A stretch of 64,000 bases of DNA from Citreicoccus inhibens (GTDB taxonomy: Bacteria; Myxococcota; Myxococcia; Myxococcales; Myxococcaceae), in contig NZ_JAHNZT010000033.1 of NCBI RefSeq assembly GCF_019039035.1, positions 1 to 64,000 on the forward strand. The letters run 5' to 3'. Under the pieces are notes generated by a model. That model did not search any database, was not told the origin of the DNA, and was given only the letters and a program-made list of their open reading frames with translations. The position numbers and the translations under genes were made by a program. Below are positions 10,601-18,350 of this stretch, one piece after another. Each line of letters opens with the position of its first letter. The stretch's first letter is position 1.

Positions 10601-10949
10601 CGCTGGCCGCGGGCTGCCCAAGGCGGAGTCCGAGCGGGCCAGCGGCATCGTGATGCAGCGAGCGCGAAGCCTGCTCGACTCGTGGCGCAACATCATCGAG
10701 CAGGCGAAGAAGGACGCCGCGCAGCGCGCGTACTCGCCCTACGACCCGGAGGGAAAGGGGCTCAAGCCCCTGCTGCGCGGCTTCCTGGACCCCACTGACA
10801 ACCTCACCCAGGACGAACTCAAGTTCGAGGCGCCGACGTCCATGCGTGACGTGGAGTCCTCGGTACACCTGTGGATTTCACGTCAACCCCTGGGCGGCTA
10901 CCGCGCCCCGAAGGCCGCGACGGAGGAGGTAGCGCATGACGAATCGTAG
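7611..10949 (+). CDS. drmA: DISARM helicase DrmA
   Basis: A 1112-aa helicase, one of the three core DISARM proteins (with DrmB and DrmC). The N-terminal 400 residues contain an acidic linker. The helicase core has Walker A TGGGKT (418-423), a DELH motif (657-660) in place of DEAD/DEAH, and late motifs ASNMISVGVDID and QASSRVGRK. A CxxC pair (CPWC) and a later CANIAC lie between lobes and could bind zinc. ATG 7611, nine bases after the drmMI stop, is the natural start; the frame remains open upstream, but only inside drmMI. The stop overlaps drmB by 14 bases. DrmA with DrmB is known from the Bacillus system to bind DNA and block incoming phage DNA; that role here is by homology. Confidence 0.92.
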   Translation: MHAADTGAVRSHLIDALEADLVGPFHKPPGAAVSDTPEVLRTPPSRWYLTGFLVPLDQGVIEDDPDDEEDDLAAGNDEDHEDASRPDPTAKKVRRLPASMGLSVFVPAGASQLAAHVCWADYQRIEAEGRKHWSRTFHQRTVTLSLNDATLREGMYLQDGRGLRLEGHVEKTREGELAVAIFLVNARPPTSTAADRDEAYAFQTHLALECEQGFVSRQDSSDAMSEDDDDRVNDLQFRDRQRWAVGHGISVRIPSVSVPVIRVETDWLPRVEVLPVEARQIHEVTVGMELLAAFATPAEAVAALLPLVRTYREWVATQATLAVGSERREETRDELIRRARRAADRIEEGIQLLTREPLAFDAFRWMNSVMAQAERKVRQGEAPQWRLFQLAFILLNLPSVEHEGHADRELVELIFFPTGGGKTQAYLGLIAFTLLLRRLRGQAYLHGGLGVAVLLRYTLRLLTLDQLGRAATLICALEVLRQQEPKRLGAVRFSIGLWVGRSATANTLEQASTQITEYKNDNSPRAQSPFPLATCPWCATPFERECFILRPSKSRPEEVLVGCANIACAFNLGRNPEGLPVLFVDEQIYRELPCFLVATVDKFAMLPWRGETGLLFGRVLGRTGKRFVGPCNAAADVKAALVTLPKGLPPPELIVQDELHLISGPLGSMVGLYEGAVLTLAPRAKLVASTATVRRSRQQVSRLYGRDVALFPPPGVDASETFFASVGKKGARQYVGVAAPGRPMKAILLRVYVSLLAAASRGEQLHGAVSADPYLTLVGYFNSLRELGGMRRLVEDEVRRLVMDRVRRRPEDFGREAEHPWYRGRTIRGEPIELTSREKTADIKASKSRLELTHGQPQSIDVVLASNMISVGVDIDRLGLMVVAGQPKTTSEYIQASSRVGRKMNKPGLVVTCLNAAKPRDRSHYERFGTYHESFYRFVEATSVTPFSAPALDRGLAGVVVALGRLLDTAMTAPLEWKSLQAHRDALEQALETLAKRAGRGLPKAESERASGIVMQRARSLLDSWRNIIEQAKKDAAQRAYSPYDPEGKGLKPLLRGFLDPTDNLTQDELKFEAPTSMRDVESSVHLWISRQPLGGYRAPKAATEEVAHDES

Positions 10950-12783
10950 GAAGTGGACCAAGGCCCGCTCGACGCGGCCGCCGGATGGGCGCGTGCGCCA
11001 GAGCCAAGTGGTCTCCACCTTCGGTCCGGGCAGCATGCTGGACCTGCTGAACGACGCAGTTCTCGTGGGCGGTCTGGACTTCTGGCGGCTCAAGGGCCAG
11101 GGCGAGGTGGTCAACGAGCCACGGCTGCTGGAGATCGTCGAACCGCTCTACCATCGCAACAAGTGGCCGCTCAGCAAGGAAGCCCCCTTCCGCAAGCCCC
11201 CTGCTGGGGATGAGCGAGAGCCGACCGAGTCCTGCGGCATCCAGGTGTATGAGTTTCCGCGCTGGTTTGTCTGCCAGAACCCCCACTGCCGCACGCTGGT
11301 GCGGGCCAACAGCTTGGAGCGCGTGAACCAGGAGTACCGCCATCGCTGTGCGGGGGTGGACGCGAAGCCCGAGCGCTGTGTGCCAGTGCGCTTCGTCGCG
11401 GCCTGTCCCCGGGGGCACCTGTCGGACATCGACTGGAGCTGGTGGATGCACGAGCGCAAACCTTGCGACGCCCCACAGCTCAAGCTCGAGGAGGGCGTGA
11501 GCGGTGACTTCAGTGACATCGAGGTCGCGTGCTCGACGTGCGGCAAGCGCAGGCGCCTCATCGACATGACCCACAAGGAGCAGCAGGACCGCTGCGAAGG
11601 GGAGCGGCCCTGGCTGGGATTGGAGGCGCGGGAGCGCTGCGACGAGAAGCAGCGACTGCTGGTCCGCACCGCCAGCAACGGCTACTTCGCGCAGACCACC
11701 AGCGCCATCACCATCCCTGAACCGGAGTCGCTCCGTCGCAAGGTGCAGTCCGCGTGGAGCATCCTCCAATCCGCCACCGCGGAGACCCTGCCGGCCTTCC
11801 GGACCATTGCCCAGGTGCAGGCGGCGCTCGGCTCCGCCTCCAACGCGGAGGTGCTGGGGGCCATCACCGCGGAGCGCGAGCACACGCCCGAAGTCGTCCC
11901 GGAGATCCGCACCGCGGAGTGGCTCCAGTTCCTCTCCCAGCCACAGGAGAAGCCTGGCGAGATGCCCCGGGACCGCACCGAGGTCTTCTGGGCCCGGCGC
12001 ATCGCTCGGCCCCAGGGGCTGCCCTCGCTGGTCGAACGCGTGGTGCTGGCGCGACGGCTGCGGGAGGTCCAGGCCCAGGTCGGCTTCACGCGGCTGGAGC
12101 CCCTGTCGAAGGACCTCCAGGGCCGCTACGACCTGGACGTGGCGCTCGCGCCGATGTCGCTCCACCGGGACTGGATACCCGTCACGGAGATGCAGGGCGA
12201 GGGCATGCTGCTGGTGCTCGACGAGCAGCAGGTGCATGCGTGGGAGATGTCCGAGCCCGTGCTGCGGCGCGAGGAGGTTCTGAGGGCTGGGTATGAACGC
12301 TGGAAGCAGGGCTCCGGCTCGAAGCTCCTCTTCCCGGGCGTGCGGCTCTACCTGCTCCATTCGCTGGCGCACCTGTTGATGACGGAGGTGGCGTTGGAGT
12401 GTGGCTATCCCGCGAGCTCCATCCGCGAGCGGCTCTACTGCGCGCCGCACAGCGACGCGGTCCCCATGGCGGGCATGCTGTTGATGACGGGCACCACGGG
12501 CGCGGAAGGCACCCTGGGCGGACTGGTGGAGGAGGGGAGGCGACTGGGGCAGCACCTTGCCCGGGCGCTGGAAGACGCGCGCCTCTGCTCCAACGACCCC
12601 GTCTGCGCGCATCACGAACCCACGGGCCGTGACGACCGAGACCTGGAGGGCGCCGCGTGCCACGGGTGCCTCTTCCTCCCCGAGTGCTCCTGCGAGCGCT
12701 TCAATCAGTACCTCGATCGCGCGCTCGTCGTGCCCACGCTGGGCCACGAGGACGTCGCCTTCCTGAAGACGCCGTGGACCTGA
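10936..12783 (+). CDS. drmB: DISARM DUF1998 protein DrmB
   Basis: A 615-aa core DISARM protein carrying a C-terminal DUF1998 domain, partner of DrmA. Cysteine clusters suggest zinc sites: CQNPHC near residue 115, CSTCGK near 200, and a C-terminal group CHGCLFLPECSC near 575-586. The DUF1998-like part includes LLHSLAHLLMTEVALECGY. ATG 10936 follows a strong Shine-Dalgarno (GGAGGAGGT) and overlaps the end of drmA by 14 bases, implying translational coupling. The length and cysteine pattern fit the family. Confidence 0.92.
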   Translation: MTNRRKWTKARSTRPPDGRVRQSQVVSTFGPGSMLDLLNDAVLVGGLDFWRLKGQGEVVNEPRLLEIVEPLYHRNKWPLSKEAPFRKPPAGDEREPTESCGIQVYEFPRWFVCQNPHCRTLVRANSLERVNQEYRHRCAGVDAKPERCVPVRFVAACPRGHLSDIDWSWWMHERKPCDAPQLKLEEGVSGDFSDIEVACSTCGKRRRLIDMTHKEQQDRCEGERPWLGLEARERCDEKQRLLVRTASNGYFAQTTSAITIPEPESLRRKVQSAWSILQSATAETLPAFRTIAQVQAALGSASNAEVLGAITAEREHTPEVVPEIRTAEWLQFLSQPQEKPGEMPRDRTEVFWARRIARPQGLPSLVERVVLARRLREVQAQVGFTRLEPLSKDLQGRYDLDVALAPMSLHRDWIPVTEMQGEGMLLVLDEQQVHAWEMSEPVLRREEVLRAGYERWKQGSGSKLLFPGVRLYLLHSLAHLLMTEVALECGYPASSIRERLYCAPHSDAVPMAGMLLMTGTTGAEGTLGGLVEEGRRLGQHLARALEDARLCSNDPVCAHHEPTGRDDRDLEGAACHGCLFLPECSCERFNQYLDRALVVPTLGHEDVAFLKTPWT

Positions 12784-13460
12784 GCGGCGTGGCGACGTTG
12801 GACCTGGAGCGGCTGATGGCCGTGGTGCGCACGCGGCGGCTCGGGTTTCCGTTGTCCCGACTGGCGCTCCAGGGAGAGGGGTTGGAGTGGCTGGCGGGGG
12901 AGGTCGCGGCGTTGAACGCGCTGGGACGAGAGGGAACGCTGGTGCTGCTGGACACGGTGCTCGTGGAACGGCGCGCGGGTGCCCGGCGGCCAGAGTTGGT
13001 CTGGACGGGACCCGAGGCCCGCTGGAGCGGCGCTCGCGACACGGCGGTGGTGCTGGCGGACCTGTTCCACAAGGCCACGAGCACGGTGCTGGTGGCCGGG
13101 TTCACGTTCGACCACGCGGCGGACGTGTTGGGGCCGCTGCACACAGCCCTCCAGCGAGGCGTGAGTGGCAGGCTCTATGCGAGCGCCTCGGTGGCCACGG
13201 CGTTCCTGCGAGAGCACTGGCCCTTCGGTCCCCCCTTTCCGGAGTGCCACGGCTTCTCACCCGGGAGGGAGGTCTTCGCCAGCCTGCATGCGAAATGTGT
13301 CGTGGTGGACGCACGTTGGGTCTTCGTGACGTCCGCGAACTTCACGAACCGAGGACAGACACGGAACATCGAAGTGGGCGTACTGCTGGAGGACACGCAT
13401 CTGGCCGCGGTGCTGGAGGCCCAGTTCTCCACGGGGGAGTGGTTCTCACGGGTCGCCTGA
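12774..13460 (+). CDS. drmC: DISARM phospholipase D-like protein DrmC
   Basis: A 228-aa protein with a single phospholipase-D/nuclease HKD motif: H172, K174 and D179 within SLHAKCVVVD, followed by SANFTNRG. This is the third core DISARM gene. In the studied Bacillus system DrmC was the least essential component; whether it cuts DNA is not settled. The chosen GTG at 12774 overlaps the end of drmB by ten bases; GTG 12789 is an alternative start 15 bases later. It is the last gene of the operon, and a hairpin follows its stop codon directly. Confidence 0.88.
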   Translation: MDLSGVATLDLERLMAVVRTRRLGFPLSRLALQGEGLEWLAGEVAALNALGREGTLVLLDTVLVERRAGARRPELVWTGPEARWSGARDTAVVLADLFHKATSTVLVAGFTFDHAADVLGPLHTALQRGVSGRLYASASVATAFLREHWPFGPPFPECHGFSPGREVFASLHAKCVVVDARWVFVTSANFTNRGQTRNIEVGVLLEDTHLAAVLEAQFSTGEWFSRVA

Positions 13461-13461
13461 T

Positions 13462-13476
13462 CCGGCGTTGCGCCGG
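13462..13476 (+). terminator. Hairpin after drmC
   Basis: A perfect six-base stem CCGGCG / CGCCGG with loop TTG starts two bases after the drmC stop. No U-run follows, so it may act with Rho or only protect the 3' end. Position at the end of a five-gene operon is the main support. Confidence 0.45.
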
Positions 13477-13484
13477 TGCGTAGC

Positions 13485-13500
13485 GGCAGTGGCCACTGCC
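13485..13500. repeat. 16-bp perfect palindrome
   Basis: GGCAGTGGCCACTGCC is a perfect palindrome nine bases after the drmC-proximal hairpin. It could be a second terminator stem, a regulator site for the lipoprotein gene starting at 13677, or part of the right edge of the DISARM insertion. Confidence 0.4.
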
Positions 13501-13676
13501 AACGCGTCCTGTGCAGTCTGCTCCAGGCGGTCCGGCGGCCCACCGAGCGCATTCATTCGGGTTGTCCGCTCCTTCTGCGAGGCCGCATCGGGTCCATCAT
13601 GTCCTGCTGGCTTCCTTTGGGGGCGTCGATGCGCCCATCTCTGACTTTCGTTCGCTCTCCTCGCTATGCTTTTGCG

Positions 13677-14984
13677 ATGACCGGACCCCATTTCGTTGTT
13701 CGACACGTCCCCTCCTTGTTGGTGGGACGGCGTGGGGTGCTGGGCTGGTTGGCGCTGCTCGTGTCCGCCGCCTGTGGCCGGGATGGCCATACCGCTCGAA
13801 TCAAGTCTGTCGAAGCCTCGGGCTGGCGTGGGTTGTTGTACCTCCGTCAAGAACGCCCTGGGGCCCCTCGAGACCTCTGGGTCCAATCGCTGGATGGAGC
13901 GCGTCGCGTCGCGCTTACGGACAGTGGCCTGGTAGCCGCCTGGGAGCGCCCCCGGGTCGAGGGCGCCATCAACGGAGCGGTGATCTCTCCGGATGGCGCG
14001 CGCGTGGCCTACGCGGAGCGTCATCCCGTCGCAGTGAAGGAGGGGGCGTCTGCTCCCGCGCAGGCGTGGAATGTCTTATTCGTGGTGAACGCCGACGGCA
14101 CGGGCCGGCGAAAGCTGGTGGACCTGCGCGAGCCTCCGTTCTCGCCGGCCGCCGTGCGGGCCGGTAGCTTCATCTGGTCCTCGGACGGAGCGCGGCTGGC
14201 CTATGTCCTTGAGACCCTCGAGGGCGGCTGTGCGCGCGTGAGCCTTCACCAGGTGGAGGTCGATTCCGCCAGGGGGACCTCCCTTCCTCTTGACGTTCCC
14301 CTCGGGGACACCCAGTTGCTCGTCTGGGACACTTCTCGGGATGTGCTCTCATTCGCGAGTCTTTGCGGTGTGACGGAGGAGCAGCGGCTGGGGGGCCTGC
14401 GGATGTCCACGGGAGCCCTGTGGACCCTCCCCGCCGAGAGGCCCTCCGTCTCGCCTGATGGCGTGCGCGCTTTCGTGCCAGCCTCGGTGCTTCCCAGCGG
14501 AAAGGCAGCGTGGCTGACCTTCGATTCACAGGGCGATGGCTTCACGCGGGAGCCCGTGCTGGAAGCGCCCTCCTGGGGGCGGTTCAATTGGTACCAGACG
14601 CACGCCGGGGGGCTCTTCACGGCGGTGACGCCCGAGCGTCAATCCCTGGAGTGCACGGGCGTCACACCTCAGCCACAGCGCCTCTATCGTTGGGATGCCA
14701 ATGCGCGTGCCCTCCAACTGGTACGCCACGACGCGACGGCGTTCTCGACGCTGGCCTTCTCTCCTGATGACACGCAGGCACTGGTGAGCATTCTGGTCGG
14801 ACGGGATGCCTCCCTCCCCGGCTTCTGTGGTGACGGCTGGCTCCGGCAGCTCTACCTCGTCCCAAGGGAGGCGCTGGAGAGCGAGCTTCCCCCCGAGCAA
14901 CTTCTCGCGCGGAGCATCGCCTTGGAGCCCCCGACGATGTGGCCAGGAGCCTCGAGCTTCCACTTCATCGGTTGGCTGCGATGA
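13677..14984 (+). CDS. Beta-propeller lipoprotein (WD40/PD40-like)
   Basis: A 435-aa protein with an N-terminal lipoprotein-type signal ending near LLVSAAC and repeated propeller strings: ISPDGARVAYAE, WSSDGARLAYV, VSPDGVRAF and FSPDDTQALVS. These are typical of TolB/PD40-like blades. It is probably exported and lipid-anchored; no enzyme motif is visible. ATG 13677 was chosen because it sits immediately before the signal sequence; the frame is open upstream to about 13476, but that part is Arg-rich and unlike an N-terminus. It stands alone between the DISARM operon and the radical SAM cluster. Confidence 0.75.
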   Translation: MTGPHFVVRHVPSLLVGRRGVLGWLALLVSAACGRDGHTARIKSVEASGWRGLLYLRQERPGAPRDLWVQSLDGARRVALTDSGLVAAWERPRVEGAINGAVISPDGARVAYAERHPVAVKEGASAPAQAWNVLFVVNADGTGRRKLVDLREPPFSPAAVRAGSFIWSSDGARLAYVLETLEGGCARVSLHQVEVDSARGTSLPLDVPLGDTQLLVWDTSRDVLSFASLCGVTEEQRLGGLRMSTGALWTLPAERPSVSPDGVRAFVPASVLPSGKAAWLTFDSQGDGFTREPVLEAPSWGRFNWYQTHAGGLFTAVTPERQSLECTGVTPQPQRLYRWDANARALQLVRHDATAFSTLAFSPDDTQALVSILVGRDASLPGFCGDGWLRQLYLVPREALESELPPEQLLARSIALEPPTMWPGASSFHFIGWLR

Positions 14985-15134
14985 CGCTGGCCGTCGTGGG
15001 CCCTGTCCGCCTCGGCCAGTCTCCTCACCTCGCCCCGGCAATGTAGGAGCTGAAGCGTGTCGGCTGAATCCTCTCACGCGACAACGACCTTGACGCTCAT
15101 CGAAGTCAAGGATGGTCCCGAGGACCTGGGCTGA

Positions 15135-15158
15135 GAATGCCCCATCGCTGGGGTATTC
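15135..15158 (+). terminator. Hairpin terminator-like element
   Basis: GAATGCCCCA and TGGGGTATTC form a ten-pair stem (one G:U pair) around the loop TCGC, followed by TT. It lies 150 bases after the propeller lipoprotein gene and 500 bases before the radical SAM gene, so it would insulate the two transcripts. Confidence 0.5.
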
Positions 15159-15331
15159 TTAACCCCTCACTTCGCTCCCGAATCCACCCAATGGGTATTC
15201 CTGGCAGTGTCCTGACTCGCGTATGCCCTTCATGCCGGCATTCCGGGTAGGCGCAAAATTCAGCTTATGCGTACCTTGACATGAAGTTGCGGGACGTTTA
15301 GAAGGCGACACGTCATCACCAATCGGCCGGG

Positions 15332-15388
15332 ATGGTGTGCAGATTGACTGCGCATTGGCACGGGTGCGCGACGTTTGCGCCCTGTTGA
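15332..15388 (+). CDS. Possible leader mini-ORF upstream of the radical SAM cluster
   Basis: ATG 15332 opens an 18-codon frame, MVCRLTAHWHGCATFAPC, whose TGA overlaps a second ATG (15388) of a 12-codon frame, MCGGWSSDGGLP. The second frame ends inside the hairpin at 15411-15440. Three cysteine codons in the first and one in the second would suit a cysteine-sensing leader ahead of sulfur-metabolism genes, or even a precursor peptide for the radical SAM enzyme. There is no convincing ribosome site, and frames this short arise easily by chance, so this is a low-confidence record. Confidence 0.15.
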   Translation: MVCRLTAHWHGCATFAPC

Positions 15389-15410
15389 TGTGCGGTGGGT
15401 GGAGCAGTGA

Positions 15411-15440
15411 CGGGGGATTGCCGTAAGGCAGCCTGCCCCG
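15411..15440 (+). promoter_or_regulatory. Structured leader element (GNRA hairpin)
   Basis: An outer stem CGGGG / CCCCG encloses an inner stem TGCC / GGCA capped by the GNRA tetraloop GTAA, about 220 bases before the radical SAM start. It does not match any riboswitch I can recognise by eye. The whole 14985-15661 stretch (677 bases) otherwise holds only the upstream hairpin and no credible gene; it presumably contains the cluster promoter. Confidence 0.35.
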
Positions 15441-15661
15441 GGCGTAGCAGTCGGCAGAGGGGGAGCATCTCGTGATTCTTGGGGCGGCAGGACTCGTTCC
15501 GTTGCGGGCGCCAGATGCGGCGGACGGTTCGTTTGCCCCGTGGTTTCTCTTCTCCTCTCCGTTGCTCCCGATGCGCCACGATTCCCCCTCAGCCGAGTGG
15601 GCACGTCGGGTCTTGCTCTATCCGAAGTGGATTCCCGTAGCACCGAACAGGGGTTCCCGCC

Positions 15662-16912
15662 ATGAGCAACACCAATCTTCCCATTGCATACGACTTCCAC
15701 GGTGACGTCGCGTTCAACGTTCCCTTTGATCAGATCAAGCCGGAAGATATCCATATCTACCTGGACCTCGATACCAAGGTAGGCAAGACGACCTGTGGCC
15801 AGAACTGTAGCCACTGTTGGTTCGTCAATTACGAGCAGGCCTTCGACAAAGCGTTCGACATGAAGGAGGGCGTGCTGATCAAGGAGTCGCTCGAGAAGGC
15901 GGGCTACAAGATCTACCCGCGCTACGTCGACAGCTTCGCCTATAGCGGTGACTTCATGCGCCTCTATGGCCCGGCGCACAACCGAGAGTTCCGGCAGGAG
16001 TCCGACCACAAGCCCACGGAGACCATGCACAAGGGCGATGCGTGGACCAGCGGTCGCCCCTTGATGGGGGACAACTATGTCGAACTGCTGAACCTCGCCC
16101 GAGACAGCGGCTACGGCACCATCTCCATCACCTTCCACGGTCTGATCGACTCGGACCTGAACGTGCGCGACGGCAAGGACTACCCCATCAAGGGAGTGTT
16201 CGGCGGCTCGAAGTGCGAGGAGGTGGTGCGGCGTATCTTCAAGTACAACGCCGACGCCGGGGCCGAGATGTTCCGCGTCAACATCGGCATCACCGTTGGA
16301 CGCCACAACAACTCGCGTGAATCGCTCGTGCGATATGCGCAGTACTTCAACAAGCTCGGCGTGCACACGGTCCGCTTCAACAACTTCTCGGACCATGGCG
16401 GGCGGCATACCGACCTCCAGATGTCGCGCGAGGAGATCGAGCAAGCCTACCGCGACATCAAGTGGCTCCACGAGAACGAGCCGATCAACTTCCAGCTCGC
16501 GGTCAGCGAGGATTTTGGCACCTTCGGCATCAAGGTGATGGGCTTCCCGGGCCATGTGGGCTGGTGCCGTGCTGGCCGGCAGCTGTTCGCCGTGGTCCCG
16601 ACCCCCGAGTCGCTCCTGCGCGAATCCGCCGGGGAGCGCACGGTGAAGATTGGAGATGTGGTCGCCTGCGTCAACATGTTCGGGCCGCACATGGGCGAGC
16701 TGGTGCGCAAGACCCGCGCGGAGGGCACCACCTACGCGCTCGAGTTCAATCACCAGTCCATCACGGAGTTCTCCGAGAAGCGCATGCGCGGGGTCTACAA
16801 GAATGGTTGCTTCGCCCGTGAGCTGATCCAGGAGATGCCGCCGGCGCTGACCGCCCAGGCGCGCAATGCGCTCATCAACCGCTCGGCCGCGAACGAAGAG
16901 GCCGTCGACTGA
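15662..16912 (+). CDS. Radical SAM enzyme of a small biosynthetic cluster
   Basis: A 416-aa radical SAM protein. The 4Fe-4S ligating motif CxxxCxxC is present as C45, C49 and C52 in TCGQNCSHCW, followed by a GGD-like region and the barrel. Further cysteines at 185, 302, 336 and 383 lie in the C-terminal half and could ligate an auxiliary cluster, but their spacing matches no SPASM or twitch pattern I know. ATG 15662 follows AGGGG at suitable distance. It heads a co-directional set with an ATP-grasp ligase, a sulfurtransferase, an MFS transporter and a PLP lyase. It probably catalyses a radical modification (perhaps C-S bond formation) of a small substrate; the reaction is not predictable from sequence alone. 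Confidence 0.8.
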   Translation: MSNTNLPIAYDFHGDVAFNVPFDQIKPEDIHIYLDLDTKVGKTTCGQNCSHCWFVNYEQAFDKAFDMKEGVLIKESLEKAGYKIYPRYVDSFAYSGDFMRLYGPAHNREFRQESDHKPTETMHKGDAWTSGRPLMGDNYVELLNLARDSGYGTISITFHGLIDSDLNVRDGKDYPIKGVFGGSKCEEVVRRIFKYNADAGAEMFRVNIGITVGRHNNSRESLVRYAQYFNKLGVHTVRFNNFSDHGGRHTDLQMSREEIEQAYRDIKWLHENEPINFQLAVSEDFGTFGIKVMGFPGHVGWCRAGRQLFAVVPTPESLLRESAGERTVKIGDVVACVNMFGPHMGELVRKTRAEGTTYALEFNHQSITEFSEKRMRGVYKNGCFARELIQEMPPALTAQARNALINRSAANEEAVD

Positions 16913-17037
16913 GCCGGCTTGCGTGATAATTGCTTCACGGCGGCGCGGAGCAGCTGTTCGCCCTGCGCCGCATGCTTGGCAGGCCCCCACGCTCGCGCCG
17001 CGCGGAGGGAGTGGGCACTGACACGAGGCCGCGACAC

Positions 17038-18240
17038 ATGAGCAAGCAATACATCCTGATCTTCGCCAAGACGACCTACGCCAAGACGCCCTACGATCAG
17101 TGGCTGGCCGGGACCGGCATCGAGCCTATCATCCTGACCCCCGAGGAGTACGCCTCGGGCTACCGGCATCTCCCCCAGGTGCATGCCTTCGCGAACTACG
17201 ATCACAACCAGCTCGTTGAAAAGACCGCGCTGCGGCTGGGGCGTCGATACCCCCTGGTTGGAGTCTTCGCCCGGGCGGAAGCCGACGTCATCCGCGCCGG
17301 CCAGCTGCGCGACGCGCTGGACCTTCCGGGGCAGCGGACCGCTAGCGCGCTGGCCTACCGCAACAAGGTGATCATGAAGGATCACCTCCGTGGCTCCGGT
17401 GTCCTCCTTCCGGATTATCGGCCCCTCGACTCCGCCTACACCGCCATTCAATTCGTCGAGGCGCACGGCTTCCCGGTGGTCATCAAGCCCCAGGCCGAGT
17501 CGGGCTCCTTTGGAACCCACATCATCCATGATGAGCGCGAACTCGACAGCTACCTGGCGAACGCGCAGCGCGGCAATCTGGAGATCGAGACATTCGTCGA
17601 TGGGCAGATGTACCACGTGGACGGATTGATTATCGGAGGGAAGATCGCCTTCATTCATCCGTTCAAGTACGTCAACGACTGCCTCTCGTATCGAAAGAAC
17701 GAGTTCGCGGGGACCCGCACCCTGTCCTCGACGGACCCGCTCTATCAGCCGCTGATTGATACGGCTCGGAAGGTCTTGGGCGCGTTGCCGTCACCCAGCA
17801 ACATGGCCTTCCATTGCGAGCTGTGGCACACGAAGACGGGGGAGATCGTCTTCTGTGAGATCGCCAGCCGTACGGGTGGTGGGATGATCAGCTCGAACAT
17901 CGTCTACAGCTTCGACTTGAACATCGACAAGGAGTGGCTGCTCGCGGAGTGTGGTCTGGCCCAACCGCTGGGGCCTCGGGCTTATCGGCCCGGTGGAGGA
18001 GTCGTCATCCCGCCGCTCAACGGCGTCTTGGAGCACCTGCCTCGCGGCAATGAGCCGGAGTATGTCCGCGAAGTGGTGTTCACGAGCAGCGAAGGCCAGC
18101 GCTTCCATGGCGGGGTCAAGTCCGGCCTCTTCTTGGCTGGGTACGTCATCGCGGGTGACTCCGAGGAGGAGGTGTCCACGAACATGTTTGGCGTGGCCGA
18201 CTGGTTCGCGAAGAGCGCGAAGTGGCAGCTCTCCACCTAG
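17038..18240 (+). CDS. ATP-grasp carboxylate-amine ligase
   Basis: A 400-aa ATP-grasp enzyme of the kind that joins a carboxylate to an amine through an acyl-phosphate (BacD and other L-amino-acid ligases, or carbamoyl-phosphate-synthase-like ligases). Visible features are an N-terminal Rossmann-like part, the ATP-binding lysine region FPVVIKPQAESGSFGTHII, EIETFVDGQMYHVDG, and the metal-binding end GEIVFCEIASRTGGGM. ATG 17038 is preceded by CGAGG. It lies 125 bases after the radical SAM gene with no intervening gene. In this cluster it would form an amide or dipeptide bond in the product; substrates are unknown. Confidence 0.8.
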   Translation: MSKQYILIFAKTTYAKTPYDQWLAGTGIEPIILTPEEYASGYRHLPQVHAFANYDHNQLVEKTALRLGRRYPLVGVFARAEADVIRAGQLRDALDLPGQRTASALAYRNKVIMKDHLRGSGVLLPDYRPLDSAYTAIQFVEAHGFPVVIKPQAESGSFGTHIIHDERELDSYLANAQRGNLEIETFVDGQMYHVDGLIIGGKIAFIHPFKYVNDCLSYRKNEFAGTRTLSSTDPLYQPLIDTARKVLGALPSPSNMAFHCELWHTKTGEIVFCEIASRTGGGMISSNIVYSFDLNIDKEWLLAECGLAQPLGPRAYRPGGGVVIPPLNGVLEHLPRGNEPEYVREVVFTSSEGQRFHGGVKSGLFLAGYVIAGDSEEEVSTNMFGVADWFAKSAKWQLST

Positions 18241-18350
18241 CCTCACCTGGAGCCAGAGGGCCTCGCGCCCTTGTGCCGGCCTGTCCACGCTGCTCGCCAG
18301 CCTGGTTCCCGTTGATCTAGTCTCCCGGGCTCGAACCTCCACCCAAAGGG

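Noticed and set aside
8373-12747. Long antisense frames (831 and 642 aa) opposite drmA and drmB
   Set aside because: The sense genes have complete motifs; the antisense products have His/Gln/Arg-rich composition typical of GC-rich shadows.
15472-15705. 77-aa frame overlapping the radical SAM start, considered as precursor peptide
   Set aside because: It overlaps the enzyme by 44 bases, has no ribosome site and no core-like C-terminus.
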